IMG/VR virus record: IMGVR_UViG_3300034168_000533
Coordinates: 1-26,538 of that record
Direction: 5' to 3' (one strand)
Length of the DNA: 26,538 nucleotides
From: a virus
The position numbers were made by a program, and so were the translations under genes. Below the pieces are notes generated by a model that did no database searches, was not told the DNA's origin, and saw nothing but the letters and a program-made list of their open reading frames with translations. Positions 12,762-20,904 of this stretch are shown here, one piece after another. Within the stretch, counting starts at the first letter, position 1; each line of letters begins with the position of its first letter.

Positions 12762-13670
12762 ATGGCTACCACGTTTGTCGATAAGATCTACACTCAGGAA
12801 GTGCTTCGCGCCTTCACCGCTGGCCTTGCGCCGCTCTCCGCGTTCACCCGCAGCTTCTCTTCCGAAGCCCGCCGCAAGGGTGACGCTATCATCATTCCCC
12901 GCGTTTCCGCTCTCAGCACCACCACCTTCGCATATGCGAACAACAGTGGCTCGCCTTACGAAACCGAAGGCGGTGAAATCGCCGCGATCACCGTCAACCT
13001 CGACCAGCATCAGATTGTTGGCGTTGACCTGACGGACATTCAATACGCCACCGCTGGCAGTGCCGACATCATGAACTTTGCGCAGAATCAAGGACGCGCC
13101 TTGGCCCGCAAGTGCATGGGCAACCTGTTCAACGCGCTGACCGTCGCGGCTTTTGGATCGCCAGCCGCCACCGCCGTTACTATCGGCGGAACCGGGTTGA
13201 AGCAAATCCGGGACGCTCGCAAGACGCTGGTTGGTCGCCAAGTTCCAATGGATCAGGTTTCGCTGGTTGGAAACGCTGACCTCTACCACGCACTCCTCGG
13301 CGACACGAACATCTCGCAGTCGTTCCAATACGGCGGATCGGAAGCAGTCCGCGAAGGTCGCATCCCTCGCCTTCTGGGAATGGATGTTTACGAAACGAAC
13401 CTGACCACCATCGGCGCTTCGCTTTCGATCATCGGCTTCCTGGCTCACCCGGACGCGGTTGCTTGTGCGGTTCGTAACCTCCAGCCGCAGGATTCCGGCG
13501 ATAGCTACCTTGCGGTCGATACCGTCACCGATCCTGAAACCGGACTCGGGTTCACCTATCGCCGCCACTTCAACCCCGGCAAGGGCCGCCACTACGCTTC
13601 CATCGAGTGCCTCTTTGGATTCGCAGCCGCGCTCACATTGGGCATCGGACTGATCGCCCGGACTGACTGA
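12762..13670 (+). CDS. Major capsid protein
   Basis: The 302-residue product follows the protease/scaffold gene and is followed at once by a strong terminator, as usual for a highly expressed capsid gene. Features include a helical N-arm (about 1-30), a GDAIIIPRVS strand (about 40-49), a VDLTDIQYA segment near 87, an A/L-rich spine helix (RALARKCMGNLFNAL) around 109-123, and Gly-rich P-domain-like strands. It is compatible with an HK97-fold coat protein, but the subfamily is unclear (P22-coat-like resemblance is weak). The leader before ATG 12762 has no SD despite the expected high expression, which argues for SD-independent translation in this host. Confidence 0.8.
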   Translation: MATTFVDKIYTQEVLRAFTAGLAPLSAFTRSFSSEARRKGDAIIIPRVSALSTTTFAYANNSGSPYETEGGEIAAITVNLDQHQIVGVDLTDIQYATAGSADIMNFAQNQGRALARKCMGNLFNALTVAAFGSPAATAVTIGGTGLKQIRDARKTLVGRQVPMDQVSLVGNADLYHALLGDTNISQSFQYGGSEAVREGRIPRLLGMDVYETNLTTIGASLSIIGFLAHPDAVACAVRNLQPQDSGDSYLAVDTVTDPETGLGFTYRRHFNPGKGRHYASIECLFGFAAALTLGIGLIARTD

Positions 13671-13701
13671 TTTCCCGTTGCTGCTTAGTGTTGTTCATGG
13701 C

Positions 13702-13734
13702 AAAACCCGCTCCCTCATCCGGAGCGGGTTTTCG
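13702..13734 (+). terminator. Strong terminator after the capsid gene
   Basis: AAAACCCGCTCC (13702-13713) pairs perfectly over 12 bp with GGAGCGGGTTTT (13721-13732) across a 7-nt loop. The A/T ends provide both U tract and reverse-strand potential, so it may be bidirectional. Confidence 0.9.
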
Positions 13735-13735
13735 C

Positions 13736-13766
13736 TTGCCGGGTATATGACCATGTGGCTATAAAG
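13736..13766 (+). promoter_or_regulatory. Candidate promoter for the glycosyltransferase block
   Basis: TTGCCG (13736-13741), an 18-nt spacer and TATAAA (13760-13765) lie between the capsid terminator and ATG 13780, matching sigma-70-type boxes at four and five of six positions. The TATAAA-to-ATG distance (20 nt) is close to that of the two array-end modules (24 and 21 nt). Prediction only. Confidence 0.45.
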
Positions 13767-13779
13767 CGACCAACAAGAA

Positions 13780-15972
13780 ATGAAGAAAACAAAATTGTCC
13801 TTGTCGGTGATTACCGGCAATTGCGAGGCGGATGTGGAGCGGTTCTTGGATGTGTTTCAGCCGCACTTCGACGAGATCGTGATGGTTCGCGCTACCGGAT
13901 GGCAGGTTGAGTCGGACAAAACTTTATCAATCGCCAAGTCTCGCGGCTGCATTACCGGCGAATATTGGAACGACCCGAAAAACCAATGGCCGCACGTTGA
14001 CGACTTCGCCGCCGCTCGCAACAAATCCGCAGAGCTTTGCACTGGCGAATGGGTGATGTGGGCGGATATGGACGATACCGCCGAGGGACTGGAGAACCTG
14101 CGCGGGATTATCGACAAGCTAGACCCCGCCATCGACGTTTTGCGCTGTCCATACGTCGTCGGAGAACAGGGAGTGGTTGCGAACTACCGCGAGCGCGTCT
14201 GGAGGCGTGGAAGCCCTCACAAATGGGCGAACGCGATTCATGAGAACCTAATGCGAACGGACGGCAAGGATGCCAAGCAAGCGCAAACCGACCGCGTGCG
14301 ACTCGTCCACATTCCAAGGCATGACCGGGAATGTTCCAAGGACCGCAACCTGCGAATCCTTGAGTCGATCCCAGAGGAAAAGCGCACGCACTCGCACACG
14401 TTCTATTTGATGAACGAATACGCGAGGATCAAGGACGCGAAGGCAATCGAGCTTGCCAAGTCGTTCCTCGCTCACCCTGAAGGCGGCGGCCCAGAGCGAT
14501 ACGAGACGTTCATGATGCTCGCTGCGATGGCGGAAGAGTTGCCAGACAAGGCTGCAATTTACGCTCAGGCATTCAACGAAGATCCGAGCCGCGCAGAAGC
14601 TCTCTACGAACTCACGGCGCTTTCGATGTCGTTCGACGAGCCGCAACGTGCGCTTGCCTATGCTCGCCACATGATGACCTGTGAATGGCCGGAAAAACCA
14701 TCGTGGAACCACCGGAAGATGTTCTACGAGTTCTTCCGTGAAGACCTTTATTTGCAGGCCTTGCGCATCAACGGTCGATCAATGGAATCCGACACCCGGC
14801 GCGGCAACACGCTGGCGACATCTGGCAAGACGACCATTTCCCTGCTCCACGCCACGCGAGGCAGGGCAATGCAAGCGATCCGCTGCCGGTCGGAATGGTT
14901 GCGCCTGGCTGACGATCCGAAACGCGTCGAACACATTTTTGCGGTCGATGCTGACGACGAAGAAGCCGAGGTTTTCTTCCGCTTCCCGTCGATCATCATG
15001 GACAACAACGGCGGGCCGGTCGCCGCATGGAACATGGCGGCAAAGTCCAGCACCGGGCAAATCCTAGTTCAGCTTTCCGACGACTGGAAGCCGTTCCGGG
15101 GGTGGGACACGGCGATTGTCGATGCCATTGAAGACACCAGTAAACCTGCCGTTCTAACGGTCAGCGACGGACACCGGAAGGACGACTTGCTTTGCATGGC
15201 GATCCTGACTCGCGAGCGATACAAGCAGCAGGGCTACCTGTTCCACCCCGAGTTCTTTTCGATGTTCTCCGACAACTGGTTTTCGCGCCAAGCTTTCGCG
15301 GACGGCGTGGTTATCGACGCCCGCGACCGCATCACCTTTGAGCATGTCCACCCGGCATTCGGCAAGGCCGAGATGGACGAGACCTACTCACGCAGCAATG
15401 ACTCCTACCACTACAAGACCGGGGAGGGAATGTTCCGCCGACTCTGCGAAGGAGTGAAGGTTTCCGCCGACATCGACGGATGGTTCGATTTCCGCGACGT
15501 TTACGATCATCTTGCAAAGACGCTACAGGAGGGCGACACATTTGTTGAAGTGGGTTCATGGAAAGGGAAAAGCGCAATCTATCTAGACCACCGACTTTCC
15601 GACCTAGGAAAAGAGATGATGTTTGAATGCGTAGATACATTTGAGGGCGACAATGACACTGGGATGTCCGACACGCGGACGGACTTTGAGTCCAACCTTA
15701 TGATGTCCAAAGCAAGAGGTCCGCAGGGCTTTGGCACAACATCGGTTAAAGCAGCAGCGACATTTAAGGACGAGACTTGCGCGGGAGTCTTCATCGACGC
15801 CGCGCACGACTACGAGAGCGCGAAAGCCGACATCGCAGCGTGGCTACCAAAGGTCAAGCCGGGCGGATTCTTCGGCGGTCACGACATCGACGCGCCGGGA
15901 GTCCTGCAAGCGGTCACGGAAGCCGGGTTTGAGTGGGGGCAAGTTGGCCGATGCTGGATCAAAAAACCATGA
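13780..15972 (+). CDS. Three-domain glycosyltransferase / SAM-methyltransferase fusion
   Basis: The 730-residue protein appears to hold three enzymes. Residues about 5-180 are a family-2 (GT-A) glycosyltransferase with a metal-binding WADMDD motif (Asp96, Asp98, Asp99), followed by a helical, TPR-like stretch (about 185-330). Residues about 340-570 look like a second GT-A domain with SDD at 433-435. Residues about 580-730 are a class I SAM methyltransferase: FVEVGSWKGKS (588-598) and FIDAAHDY (671-678), followed by WLPKVKPGGFFGGHD. This resembles sugar O-methyltransferases of the Methyltransf_24 group. It probably builds and methylates a glycan on the virion or host surface. It sits between capsid and connector genes, behind a terminator, so it looks like an inserted cargo unit. 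No SD. Confidence 0.8.
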   Translation: MKKTKLSLSVITGNCEADVERFLDVFQPHFDEIVMVRATGWQVESDKTLSIAKSRGCITGEYWNDPKNQWPHVDDFAAARNKSAELCTGEWVMWADMDDTAEGLENLRGIIDKLDPAIDVLRCPYVVGEQGVVANYRERVWRRGSPHKWANAIHENLMRTDGKDAKQAQTDRVRLVHIPRHDRECSKDRNLRILESIPEEKRTHSHTFYLMNEYARIKDAKAIELAKSFLAHPEGGGPERYETFMMLAAMAEELPDKAAIYAQAFNEDPSRAEALYELTALSMSFDEPQRALAYARHMMTCEWPEKPSWNHRKMFYEFFREDLYLQALRINGRSMESDTRRGNTLATSGKTTISLLHATRGRAMQAIRCRSEWLRLADDPKRVEHIFAVDADDEEAEVFFRFPSIIMDNNGGPVAAWNMAAKSSTGQILVQLSDDWKPFRGWDTAIVDAIEDTSKPAVLTVSDGHRKDDLLCMAILTRERYKQQGYLFHPEFFSMFSDNWFSRQAFADGVVIDARDRITFEHVHPAFGKAEMDETYSRSNDSYHYKTGEGMFRRLCEGVKVSADIDGWFDFRDVYDHLAKTLQEGDTFVEVGSWKGKSAIYLDHRLSDLGKEMMFECVDTFEGDNDTGMSDTRTDFESNLMMSKARGPQGFGTTSVKAAATFKDETCAGVFIDAAHDYESAKADIAAWLPKVKPGGFFGGHDIDAPGVLQAVTEAGFEWGQVGRCWIKKP

Positions 15973-16169
15973 ACGAACGAACGACACACGGAGGAAAAGG
16001 AGACGCGCCACGATCAGTCGGCGGCGACAAGTTCCGCAGCAACTACGACCGAATCTTCAAGAAACATGAATCCAACCATATCGATCCTAACGCCCGCAAT
16101 TTGGAACCGGGACAGCGCGAGGTTCTTAGCCGCCGCCATTTCCGAGCAGATTGGAAACAGCCCGGTTGA
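15969..16169 (+). CDS. Small conserved phage protein with HGGKG motif
   Basis: A 66-residue frame starts in an ATGA overlap with the fusion enzyme. Residues 7-33 (THGGKGDAPRSV..DKFRSNYDRIFKK) match a short family I recall from many phages, with HGGKG, a Pro-Arg turn and a terminal aromatic-D-x-I-F-x-K motif. Those proteins normally end shortly after that motif. Here the frame continues about 33 more residues, overlapping the next glycosyltransferase gene by 104 nt. The extension may be a read-on after loss of the original stop. Function is unknown. Confidence 0.6.
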   Translation: MNERTTHGGKGDAPRSVGGDKFRSNYDRIFKKHESNHIDPNARNLEPGQREVLSRRHFRADWKQPG

Positions 16170-16629
16170 GCATCTTGTGCTTTTCGACAACCGCGCCCGC
16201 AGTATTGGAGCGAAACGGCAGACTCTCGTTGACATCGCACGCGGCAAATACATCGCATTTTGCGACGATGACGACGACGTTTCACCAGACTACGTTGCGC
16301 GATTGCTGGAGGCAGCGGAAACTAACGCGGACGTAATCACCTTTCGCCAGCGGGCAATCTACAACGGGCTGGAATCGGAAGTGCATTTCGGCATCAACAA
16401 CCAAGACGGCCCGTTTGCACCGGGCGGCATCACCCTCCGCGCACCGTGGCACGTTTGCGCGTGGAAACGGGAACGGGTTGCCGATTGCCTGTTTGCCGAG
16501 AGCAACTACGGCGAAGACTTGATTTGGTGCCATCAGGCGAGGAAGCGGGCCAGAACCGGCCACCACATCGACGCCGTGCTTCACACCTACCGTCACGATG
16601 CCGCGACTACGGCGGCACCGGAAGGTTGA
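16066..16629 (+). CDS. Family-2 glycosyltransferase
   Basis: The 187-residue product begins with TISILTPAIWNRD, a typical GT2 first strand, and carries an acidic metal/nucleotide-sugar motif FCDDDDDVSPDYV near residues 64-76. A later FAESNYGEDLIWCHQA segment (about 147-162) corresponds to the acceptor-side ED motif. It is shorter than usual GT2 enzymes (about 230-300), so it is a minimal catalytic domain. With the preceding three-domain enzyme it forms a glycosylation block. ATG 16066 follows an A/C-rich leader without SD and lies inside the upstream small frame. Confidence 0.8.
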   Translation: MNPTISILTPAIWNRDSARFLAAAISEQIGNSPVEHLVLFDNRARSIGAKRQTLVDIARGKYIAFCDDDDDVSPDYVARLLEAAETNADVITFRQRAIYNGLESEVHFGINNQDGPFAPGGITLRAPWHVCAWKRERVADCLFAESNYGEDLIWCHQARKRARTGHHIDAVLHTYRHDAATTAAPEG

Positions 16630-16659
16630 CATTGGCGAGGTGGGCTTTGCTCTGTTGGC

Positions 16660-16995
16660 GTGAGCCGACTGACAGACTTTGCCTCCGCGATGTTCACGCA
16701 GTCCCGTGCCGTAATCGGTGGCGAGGCGCTTGTCATCGGTGGCGGAACCAGCGTTTCCGCCGTGTTCGCGGAATCGGAGCAGTCCCGCGAGTTTGAAGAC
16801 GGGGGCTTTGACCGGTCGCAGTCGCTCGACGCCGTGGTTCCGCTCGACGAGTGGCAAGCCGCCTACGCATCCGCCGATGCCACCTACCTTGGCAAGACCG
16901 CTACCGGGCGCGGGTTGACCTGGCGCGTCGATTCCATCCGCAGCGGGCAGTCGTTCGTGACCGTCCGGTTGTCGTCACCAAGAAAGGGAAAGTGA
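16660..16995 (+). CDS. Putative head-tail connector protein (FII position)
   Basis: The 111-residue product starts at GTG 16660, 30 nt after the glycosyltransferase stop, and no better start exists in frame. It is beta-rich, with VIGGEALVIGGGTSVSAVF at about 18-36 and a C-terminal TWRVDSIRSGQSFVTVRL strand pair (about 87-104). Similar small beta proteins (lambda FII-like or head-closure proteins) occupy this place between head genes and minor tail genes. Motif-level evidence is weak, and the call rests on order with the downstream Z/U/V-like genes. Confidence 0.5.
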   Translation: MSRLTDFASAMFTQSRAVIGGEALVIGGGTSVSAVFAESEQSREFEDGGFDRSQSLDAVVPLDEWQAAYASADATYLGKTATGRGLTWRVDSIRSGQSFVTVRLSSPRKGK

Positions 16996-16996
16996 C

Positions 16997-17746
16997 ATGA
17001 TCGAAGCGGAGTTTGACATCCCGAAGCTGGAAGCATCGCTTAAAAAAGCGATGGCGGCTTTCGGTGATACGAACAAGCAAGCCGTTACCCGATGGGCGGT
17101 TCAAGTTGGGCGCGAGCTTGCGGTTTCAACGCAGGTTTACGGCAAGACCGGGACGCGACAGAAACAGCAATGGGCAATCGAGAACGATGCCCGAAACGTG
17201 ATTTTCCCGGTCGATTCCATGCGCCCGAGCAAGACAGGGAAAACCGTAAGGGCGACGTTTCAAGGCAAGTCGTCCAACTGGCCCAAATCGCGGGTTCTGA
17301 ATAATGAATCCGAGGTAAACGACTGGATTGAAATGAACCGGACGCGGCGGCGGGCGAGGACTGCCAAGATACCGCTTTCCGAGGCAGCGATTTGCACGCT
17401 CGCCGTATTCAACAAGGCGATGAAGACGCGCTTTGCTAGGGCTGGCATGGCAAAAGGAGGGTGGCTGGGAGCTTCCAACCAAGCAGCCGGAATGCAAACG
17501 GGGGCGCAGCGGATAGCCATCGGCAAGAACTTCCTCAGCTACGCTCAAAAGCACGGAAAATCTGGCAGCGCCACGCTCCAGCGAGGGGGCGGATTCAAGC
17601 CCATTGCTGCACTGCATAACAAAGTCAGCTACTCGTCCAGCCCGCACGTTCTGAGTAAAGCGGAAATTTCCAAATCAATCGGATTCGGACTTAGGAAGAC
17701 GATCAACTGGTATCGCTCCGCAGCTAGAAAGGCACTCGACAAATGA
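16997..17746 (+). CDS. Minor tail / neck protein (gpZ or HK97-gp10 position)
   Basis: The 249-residue product begins one base after the previous stop, with a GGGAAAG purine stretch as a possible SD. It is very basic, with an amphipathic N-terminal helix (PKLEASLKKAMAAFG, about 9-23), a conserved-looking TRWAVQVGRELAVSTQVYG segment (about 31-49), a Lys/Arg-rich centre (about 112-125) and a helical C-terminus. Length and order suit lambda gpZ-like tail completion proteins (192 residues in lambda) or gp10-like neck proteins. It would help join tail to head. The stop overlaps the next start (ATGA). Confidence 0.55.
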   Translation: MIEAEFDIPKLEASLKKAMAAFGDTNKQAVTRWAVQVGRELAVSTQVYGKTGTRQKQQWAIENDARNVIFPVDSMRPSKTGKTVRATFQGKSSNWPKSRVLNNESEVNDWIEMNRTRRRARTAKIPLSEAAICTLAVFNKAMKTRFARAGMAKGGWLGASNQAAGMQTGAQRIAIGKNFLSYAQKHGKSGSATLQRGGGFKPIAALHNKVSYSSSPHVLSKAEISKSIGFGLRKTINWYRSAARKALDK

Positions 17747-18174
17747 CAACCGACCTCGCGCTAAACGCTCTCAAGTTCTGGATTGAGTTCAACCATTCCG
17801 CCCGACCATCGCTCGCGGATATTCCGATTCACCTCCGTGACACCGAGGACGAGCAGCCTGGGCTTTGCATCGTGCTGAAAGAAACCGGCGCGGAAGAGCA
17901 TCCAGTCGAGCGCGGAGTTCTGATTATGGGAATCGACGCCATGCTTGTTTCAGTTCCTGGCGACGAGGACGACGCGGCGACACCATCCGCCGATCACCAG
18001 TCGCTTGTTGTCGACCTTTACCACGTTCTCGCGGACCGCTACGGCGTCGAAGTCTGCTCCACTTACCCCGGTTTCAAATGCTTTGACATTCGCGGCACAG
18101 CCCCGATTTCCGAGCAAGAAAACGGATTGCGGATCACCCGGTTTGAAATGCGGGTTGTCGGCTGTCCAACTTAA
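17743..18174 (+). CDS. Putative tail terminator protein (gpU position)
   Basis: The 143-residue product begins with an amphipathic helix (ALNALKFWIEFN), followed by alternating strands including GLCIVLKETG (about 40-49) and GVLIMGIDAMLVSV (about 58-71), then a helix (HQSLVVDLYHVLADRYG, about 84-100) and final strands. This alpha/beta order is that of tail terminators (lambda gpU, 131 residues), which cap the tail tube and set its end. Position after a gpZ-like gene and before a tube-like protein agrees. It is acidic and coupled to the previous gene by ATGA. Confidence 0.6.
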   Translation: MTTDLALNALKFWIEFNHSARPSLADIPIHLRDTEDEQPGLCIVLKETGAEEHPVERGVLIMGIDAMLVSVPGDEDDAATPSADHQSLVVDLYHVLADRYGVEVCSTYPGFKCFDIRGTAPISEQENGLRITRFEMRVVGCPT

Positions 18175-18187
18175 CCAATCACGCACC

Positions 18188-18616
18188 ATGTCTGCTACCG
18201 TTTACGCATCCGCCCGCTATGGCGTCACTGATGACGATACCGCTTCCGGCTTGCACCTCGCAAGCTGGTCAACCAATAGTGAGGTTGATGAGGCGACGGC
18301 GATGAACCACAACGGAAGCGTCGTCGGGCTATCCTACTATAACGACCGCGCCACGGTGGAATGTTCCGGCGTGGTTGCGGTTAAGGCAACCGGCCTTGCG
18401 CTCAATCTCGCGTCCGTGCTGACCCTCGCGAACACCACGGCGGATTCGCTCAATACCAACACCGCCAACCTCTTCACTACCGCTGTCGGGAACGCCGGAT
18501 TGCTCGTGAAAAGCACCAGCCTCACGCGCACCAATACGGGCTTTGAGGAGGGCAGCATCTCCGCTGCGTTCTACCCGCTGATCGCCACCAACTCGCCATC
18601 GGTTATCGCGGACTAA
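18188..18616 (+). CDS. Putative major tail tube protein
   Basis: The 142-residue product is rich in Thr, Ser, Ala and Asn, with few charges and strong beta propensity, as expected for a tail tube subunit. A Leu/Ala/Asn/Thr-rich central region (about 79-108) is followed by TRTNTGFEEGSISAAFYPL (about 118-136). It is the only gene here of suitable size between the terminator-like and G/GT-like genes, where lambda has V. ATG 18188 is preceded by an A/C-rich leader (ACCAATCACGCACC) with no SD; the frame is open further upstream but that part is shadow. Direct motif support is limited. Confidence 0.55.
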   Translation: MSATVYASARYGVTDDDTASGLHLASWSTNSEVDEATAMNHNGSVVGLSYYNDRATVECSGVVAVKATGLALNLASVLTLANTTADSLNTNTANLFTTAVGNAGLLVKSTSLTRTNTGFEEGSISAAFYPLIATNSPSVIAD

Positions 18617-18634
18617 CCAACCTCCTCAAGAAAC

Positions 18635-19216
18635 ATGACACGACAGGAAGCGGCAGGGACAAGTAGCCACGCCACGGGGGATTTGCTTTTAGCATCCGCC
18701 TTGATGGCAGTCGGCATCCCGCTGGAGCCGCGCAACGAATGCTCCGTTATACACAAGGACGACGGCAAGAGCTATGGCCGATTTCACATCCTGCCGCTTT
18801 CGGCGTGCGGAAAGTTTGAGACGCTGAAGCTGATGGGCGAATGGTCAACGAAGGGAACACTCCCGCCGTCGCACCCGTTCGTCTGGATTCTCGACTTCAT
18901 CGCCGCTCGCCCACAGGGAGTATCCAGCGTTTCAGACTGGCTGAACTGGGCGCACGTTTACGCGGGGCAAGTCGGGATCTCCAAGATCGGGTTGCCGAAA
19001 TCCATCGGTGACATTCCAGCATTCGTCGCCAAGAACAGCGAGAACTTGGCCGGTCACTTGTTCGCCTTCGTGCATTGCCGGGGCGCTGCGCAAGATGCTT
19101 TCCGGCAAGCCAAGAACCAAGTGATGATGACCAATCGAACCGGGGGCGCTGCGATCATTGACGCATCCTTGCCCATCGCCACGCGGAACAACCTCCTCGC
19201 CCGACTTGAAGGATGA
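18635..19216 (+). CDS. Unrecognised tail-region protein
   Basis: This 193-residue product lies between the tube-like and G/GT genes and ends in an ATGA overlap with G. It has a mixed alpha/beta look with several Trp residues (for example SHPFVWILDFIAA near 78-90 and SDWLNWAHVYAG near 99-110), and Cys at 36, 58 and 149. No signal peptide, membrane segment or known motif is seen. Lambda has no gene here, so this is an accessory tail gene or a tail assembly factor. The leader is A/C-rich without SD. Confidence 0.5.
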   Translation: MTRQEAAGTSSHATGDLLLASALMAVGIPLEPRNECSVIHKDDGKSYGRFHILPLSACGKFETLKLMGEWSTKGTLPPSHPFVWILDFIAARPQGVSSVSDWLNWAHVYAGQVGISKIGLPKSIGDIPAFVAKNSENLAGHLFAFVHCRGAAQDAFRQAKNQVMMTNRTGGAAIIDASLPIATRNNLLARLEG

Positions 19217-19835
19217 ACCGGGCCGAAATACTATCGCACGCGCTTTTCGATTCCGGTGGCGAGATCGACGGGATCAAGTTTGGCCCGCTTTCTCAGCCGT
19301 GCCTTGTCATCCTGAAGCGGCGGAAGAACGGGCTTTTCACGGAGTCAGCACGCGACCAGGACGAACACGAAGCGATTGGCGAAATCTTTTTTGTCGTCAG
19401 CCGAACGAAAGAACAGCGTGCGGCAATGTTCCGCGACTCTGCCGAGGAATGGGATCTAAAGGCTGGCGAGTTCATGGCGGGACTCGACGATAACACGCTC
19501 CCGAAATTTCGCGACGAATACCTTGGCCCCGCGCTTTCCGCTCTTGCGCTCGCCGTCGTAGAAAGCGAGATGCCGGGAAAGCCTCTGCCGACCCGCCCGA
19601 CCTCGCCTTCTTCATCGAAGGCGCTGGCAGGGTCGGCATCTACGATCTCGCCGCGAGCATCGGCGGAAAAGACATCTGGGACGTTTCAGCCAGCGCCGTC
19701 TTGCAGCTCTTCCACGCGGAAGCAACCCGCAAAGGCGCAAGACTCCGGTGGGTCAACTGGCCCGAAGCGTCACAAGAAATCATCGACCAATTTGAAGAAC
19801 TCGCGAACCGCGAAGTGATCTTGGAGGGACTATAG
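19213..19835 (+). CDS. Tail assembly chaperone G/GT made by -1 ribosomal frameshift
   Basis: The first 123 codons (19213-19581) encode a G-like chaperone domain. A slip one base back at the heptamer G-GGA-AAG (19575-19581) continues in the -1 frame from 19581 to TAG 19833-19835, adding 84 sensible residues (including LAFFIEGAGRVGIYDLA and LRWVNWPEASQEIIDQF) for a 207-residue fusion. Without the slip the zero frame stays open to TGA 19816-19818, giving a 201-residue product with a Ser/Thr/Pro-rich tail that looks like a shadow translation. In lambda-type tails G and GT are made in fixed ratio and coat the tape measure during assembly; the tape measure gene follows at once. Confidence 0.8.
19575..19638 (+). 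promoter_or_regulatory. Programmed -1 frameshift site with nested stem-loop
   Basis: The slippery heptamer GGGAAAG (19575-19581) is in the required X-XXY-YYZ phase with the zero frame and is the same heptamer as in lambda G/T. After 4 nt, TGCCGACCC (19586-19594) pairs with GGGTCGGCA (19630-19638), enclosing a second perfect stem, CGCCTTC (19604-19610) with GAAGGCG (19617-19623). Such a structure would pause the ribosome. Confidence 0.8.
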
Positions 19836-19836
19836 A

Positions 19837-20904
19837 ATGGCCATTGGAACCACAGTCAAAGTCGGATGGGATGCGGCAGCGGTGAAGACCGGCATGGGCG
19901 CACTGCGCGGTGCTTTTGGCGGGGCAATGCGCGGTCTACGGCAAGTCGGAATCGGCGCTTTCCGCCAGATGGGAGCTAAGGCCACTGACTTGCTAGGGCG
20001 CGTCTTAATGGCGATTCCCGAGGGAGTGAAGGAAACCATGGACTGGGCTGGCGACCTAAACGACATGAGTCAGCAAACCGGCGTTTCTATCGACAGGCTA
20101 GTTCTGCTCCAAGAGGCGCTTCGATTGTCGGGAGCGGAAGCCGCCGACACCTCGCGCATGATTTCAACGCTTGCTGTAAATATCGGAGAAGCCATGCGGG
20201 AAACCGGCCCAGCTCAGGACGCACTAAGAAAGCTTGGATTCAAGATGACCGAGTTTAAGGGAATCGGGATTGATGAGGCTTTTGAAAAGATCGGACGCAG
20301 GGCAGGCGAAATGTCGTGGGGGATGGGTGAGCTTGAAACTACAATGGCCGATCTTTTCGGCGCAAAAATGGGCTATAAGCTAATCCGGTTTTTCCGAGAT
20401 TTCGACGGCGGCATGGAAAAGGCGCGATTGAACGTGGGTGATTTTGCGGGTCGAATCAAAGAAAGCGCCGAGGGTTACGATGACATGGGTGACGCATTGG
20501 GTCGATTCAGCATGAGGTGGAAAGAACTGATCAGCGTCGGACTGGATGAAGTCGTCGGACTATTTGGGAAGGACTGGATTGATCAGGCTTTTGATTGGGC
20601 ATCCCCCGAAAAGGTCCGCGCCGGAATATCCGCTTTGAAAGCAGGGTTCACCGAGTTTGTTGGATGGGTTCAAGGGGGCGGATTCAAAACCATATTCCAA
20701 GACATCGGGCGAATGATTGGAGACGGAATTATGGAGTCTATGAAAAGCATGAATCCATTCGGATCAAGCGGCGGAATTTGGAAGCTATTCAGCGGCAATC
20801 AATCATCAGGCGGCAGCGGTGATCTCTCCCAACTGATCACGCAAGGAGTGGAGCAAACAGCATACTTGCGGAAGATCGCTGACAAGAAGGGAGGCTGGGC
20901 ATGA
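19837..20904 (+). CDS. Short tail tape measure protein
   Basis: The 355-residue product follows the G/GT gene, as tape measures do, and has a clear GGAGG SD 9 nt before ATG 19837. The N-terminus is Gly/Ala-rich (GMGALRGAFGGAMRGLRQVG), typical of tape measures, followed by helical segments (DLNDMSQQTGVSIDRL..LQEALRLSG, about 71-97) and a TMADLFGAKMG segment near 170. Amphipathic helices and a Gly/Ser linker (about 306-330) precede the C-terminus. With about 0.15 nm per residue, the known rule for these proteins, a tail near 50 nm is expected, far shorter than lambda (853 residues). It sets tail length and may cross the host envelope on infection. Confidence 0.8.
   Translation: MAIGTTVKVGWDAAAVKTGMGALRGAFGGAMRGLRQVGIGAFRQMGAKATDLLGRVLMAIPEGVKETMDWAGDLNDMSQQTGVSIDRLVLLQEALRLSGAEAADTSRMISTLAVNIGEAMRETGPAQDALRKLGFKMTEFKGIGIDEAFEKIGRRAGEMSWGMGELETTMADLFGAKMGYKLIRFFRDFDGGMEKARLNVGDFAGRIKESAEGYDDMGDALGRFSMRWKELISVGLDEVVGLFGKDWIDQAFDWASPEKVRAGISALKAGFTEFVGWVQGGGFKTIFQDIGRMIGDGIMESMKSMNPFGSSGGIWKLFSGNQSSGGSGDLSQLITQGVEQTAYLRKIADKKGGWA

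Noticed and set aside
12750-13592. 280-codon minus-strand frame opposite the capsid gene
   Set aside because: It is a shadow of GC-rich codon usage; the + strand capsid assignment is supported by order and the terminator.
19582-19835. Sequencing frameshift as explanation for the split G/GT gene
   Set aside because: It cannot be excluded, but the exact lambda heptamer in phase and the downstream nested stems favour programmed frameshifting.
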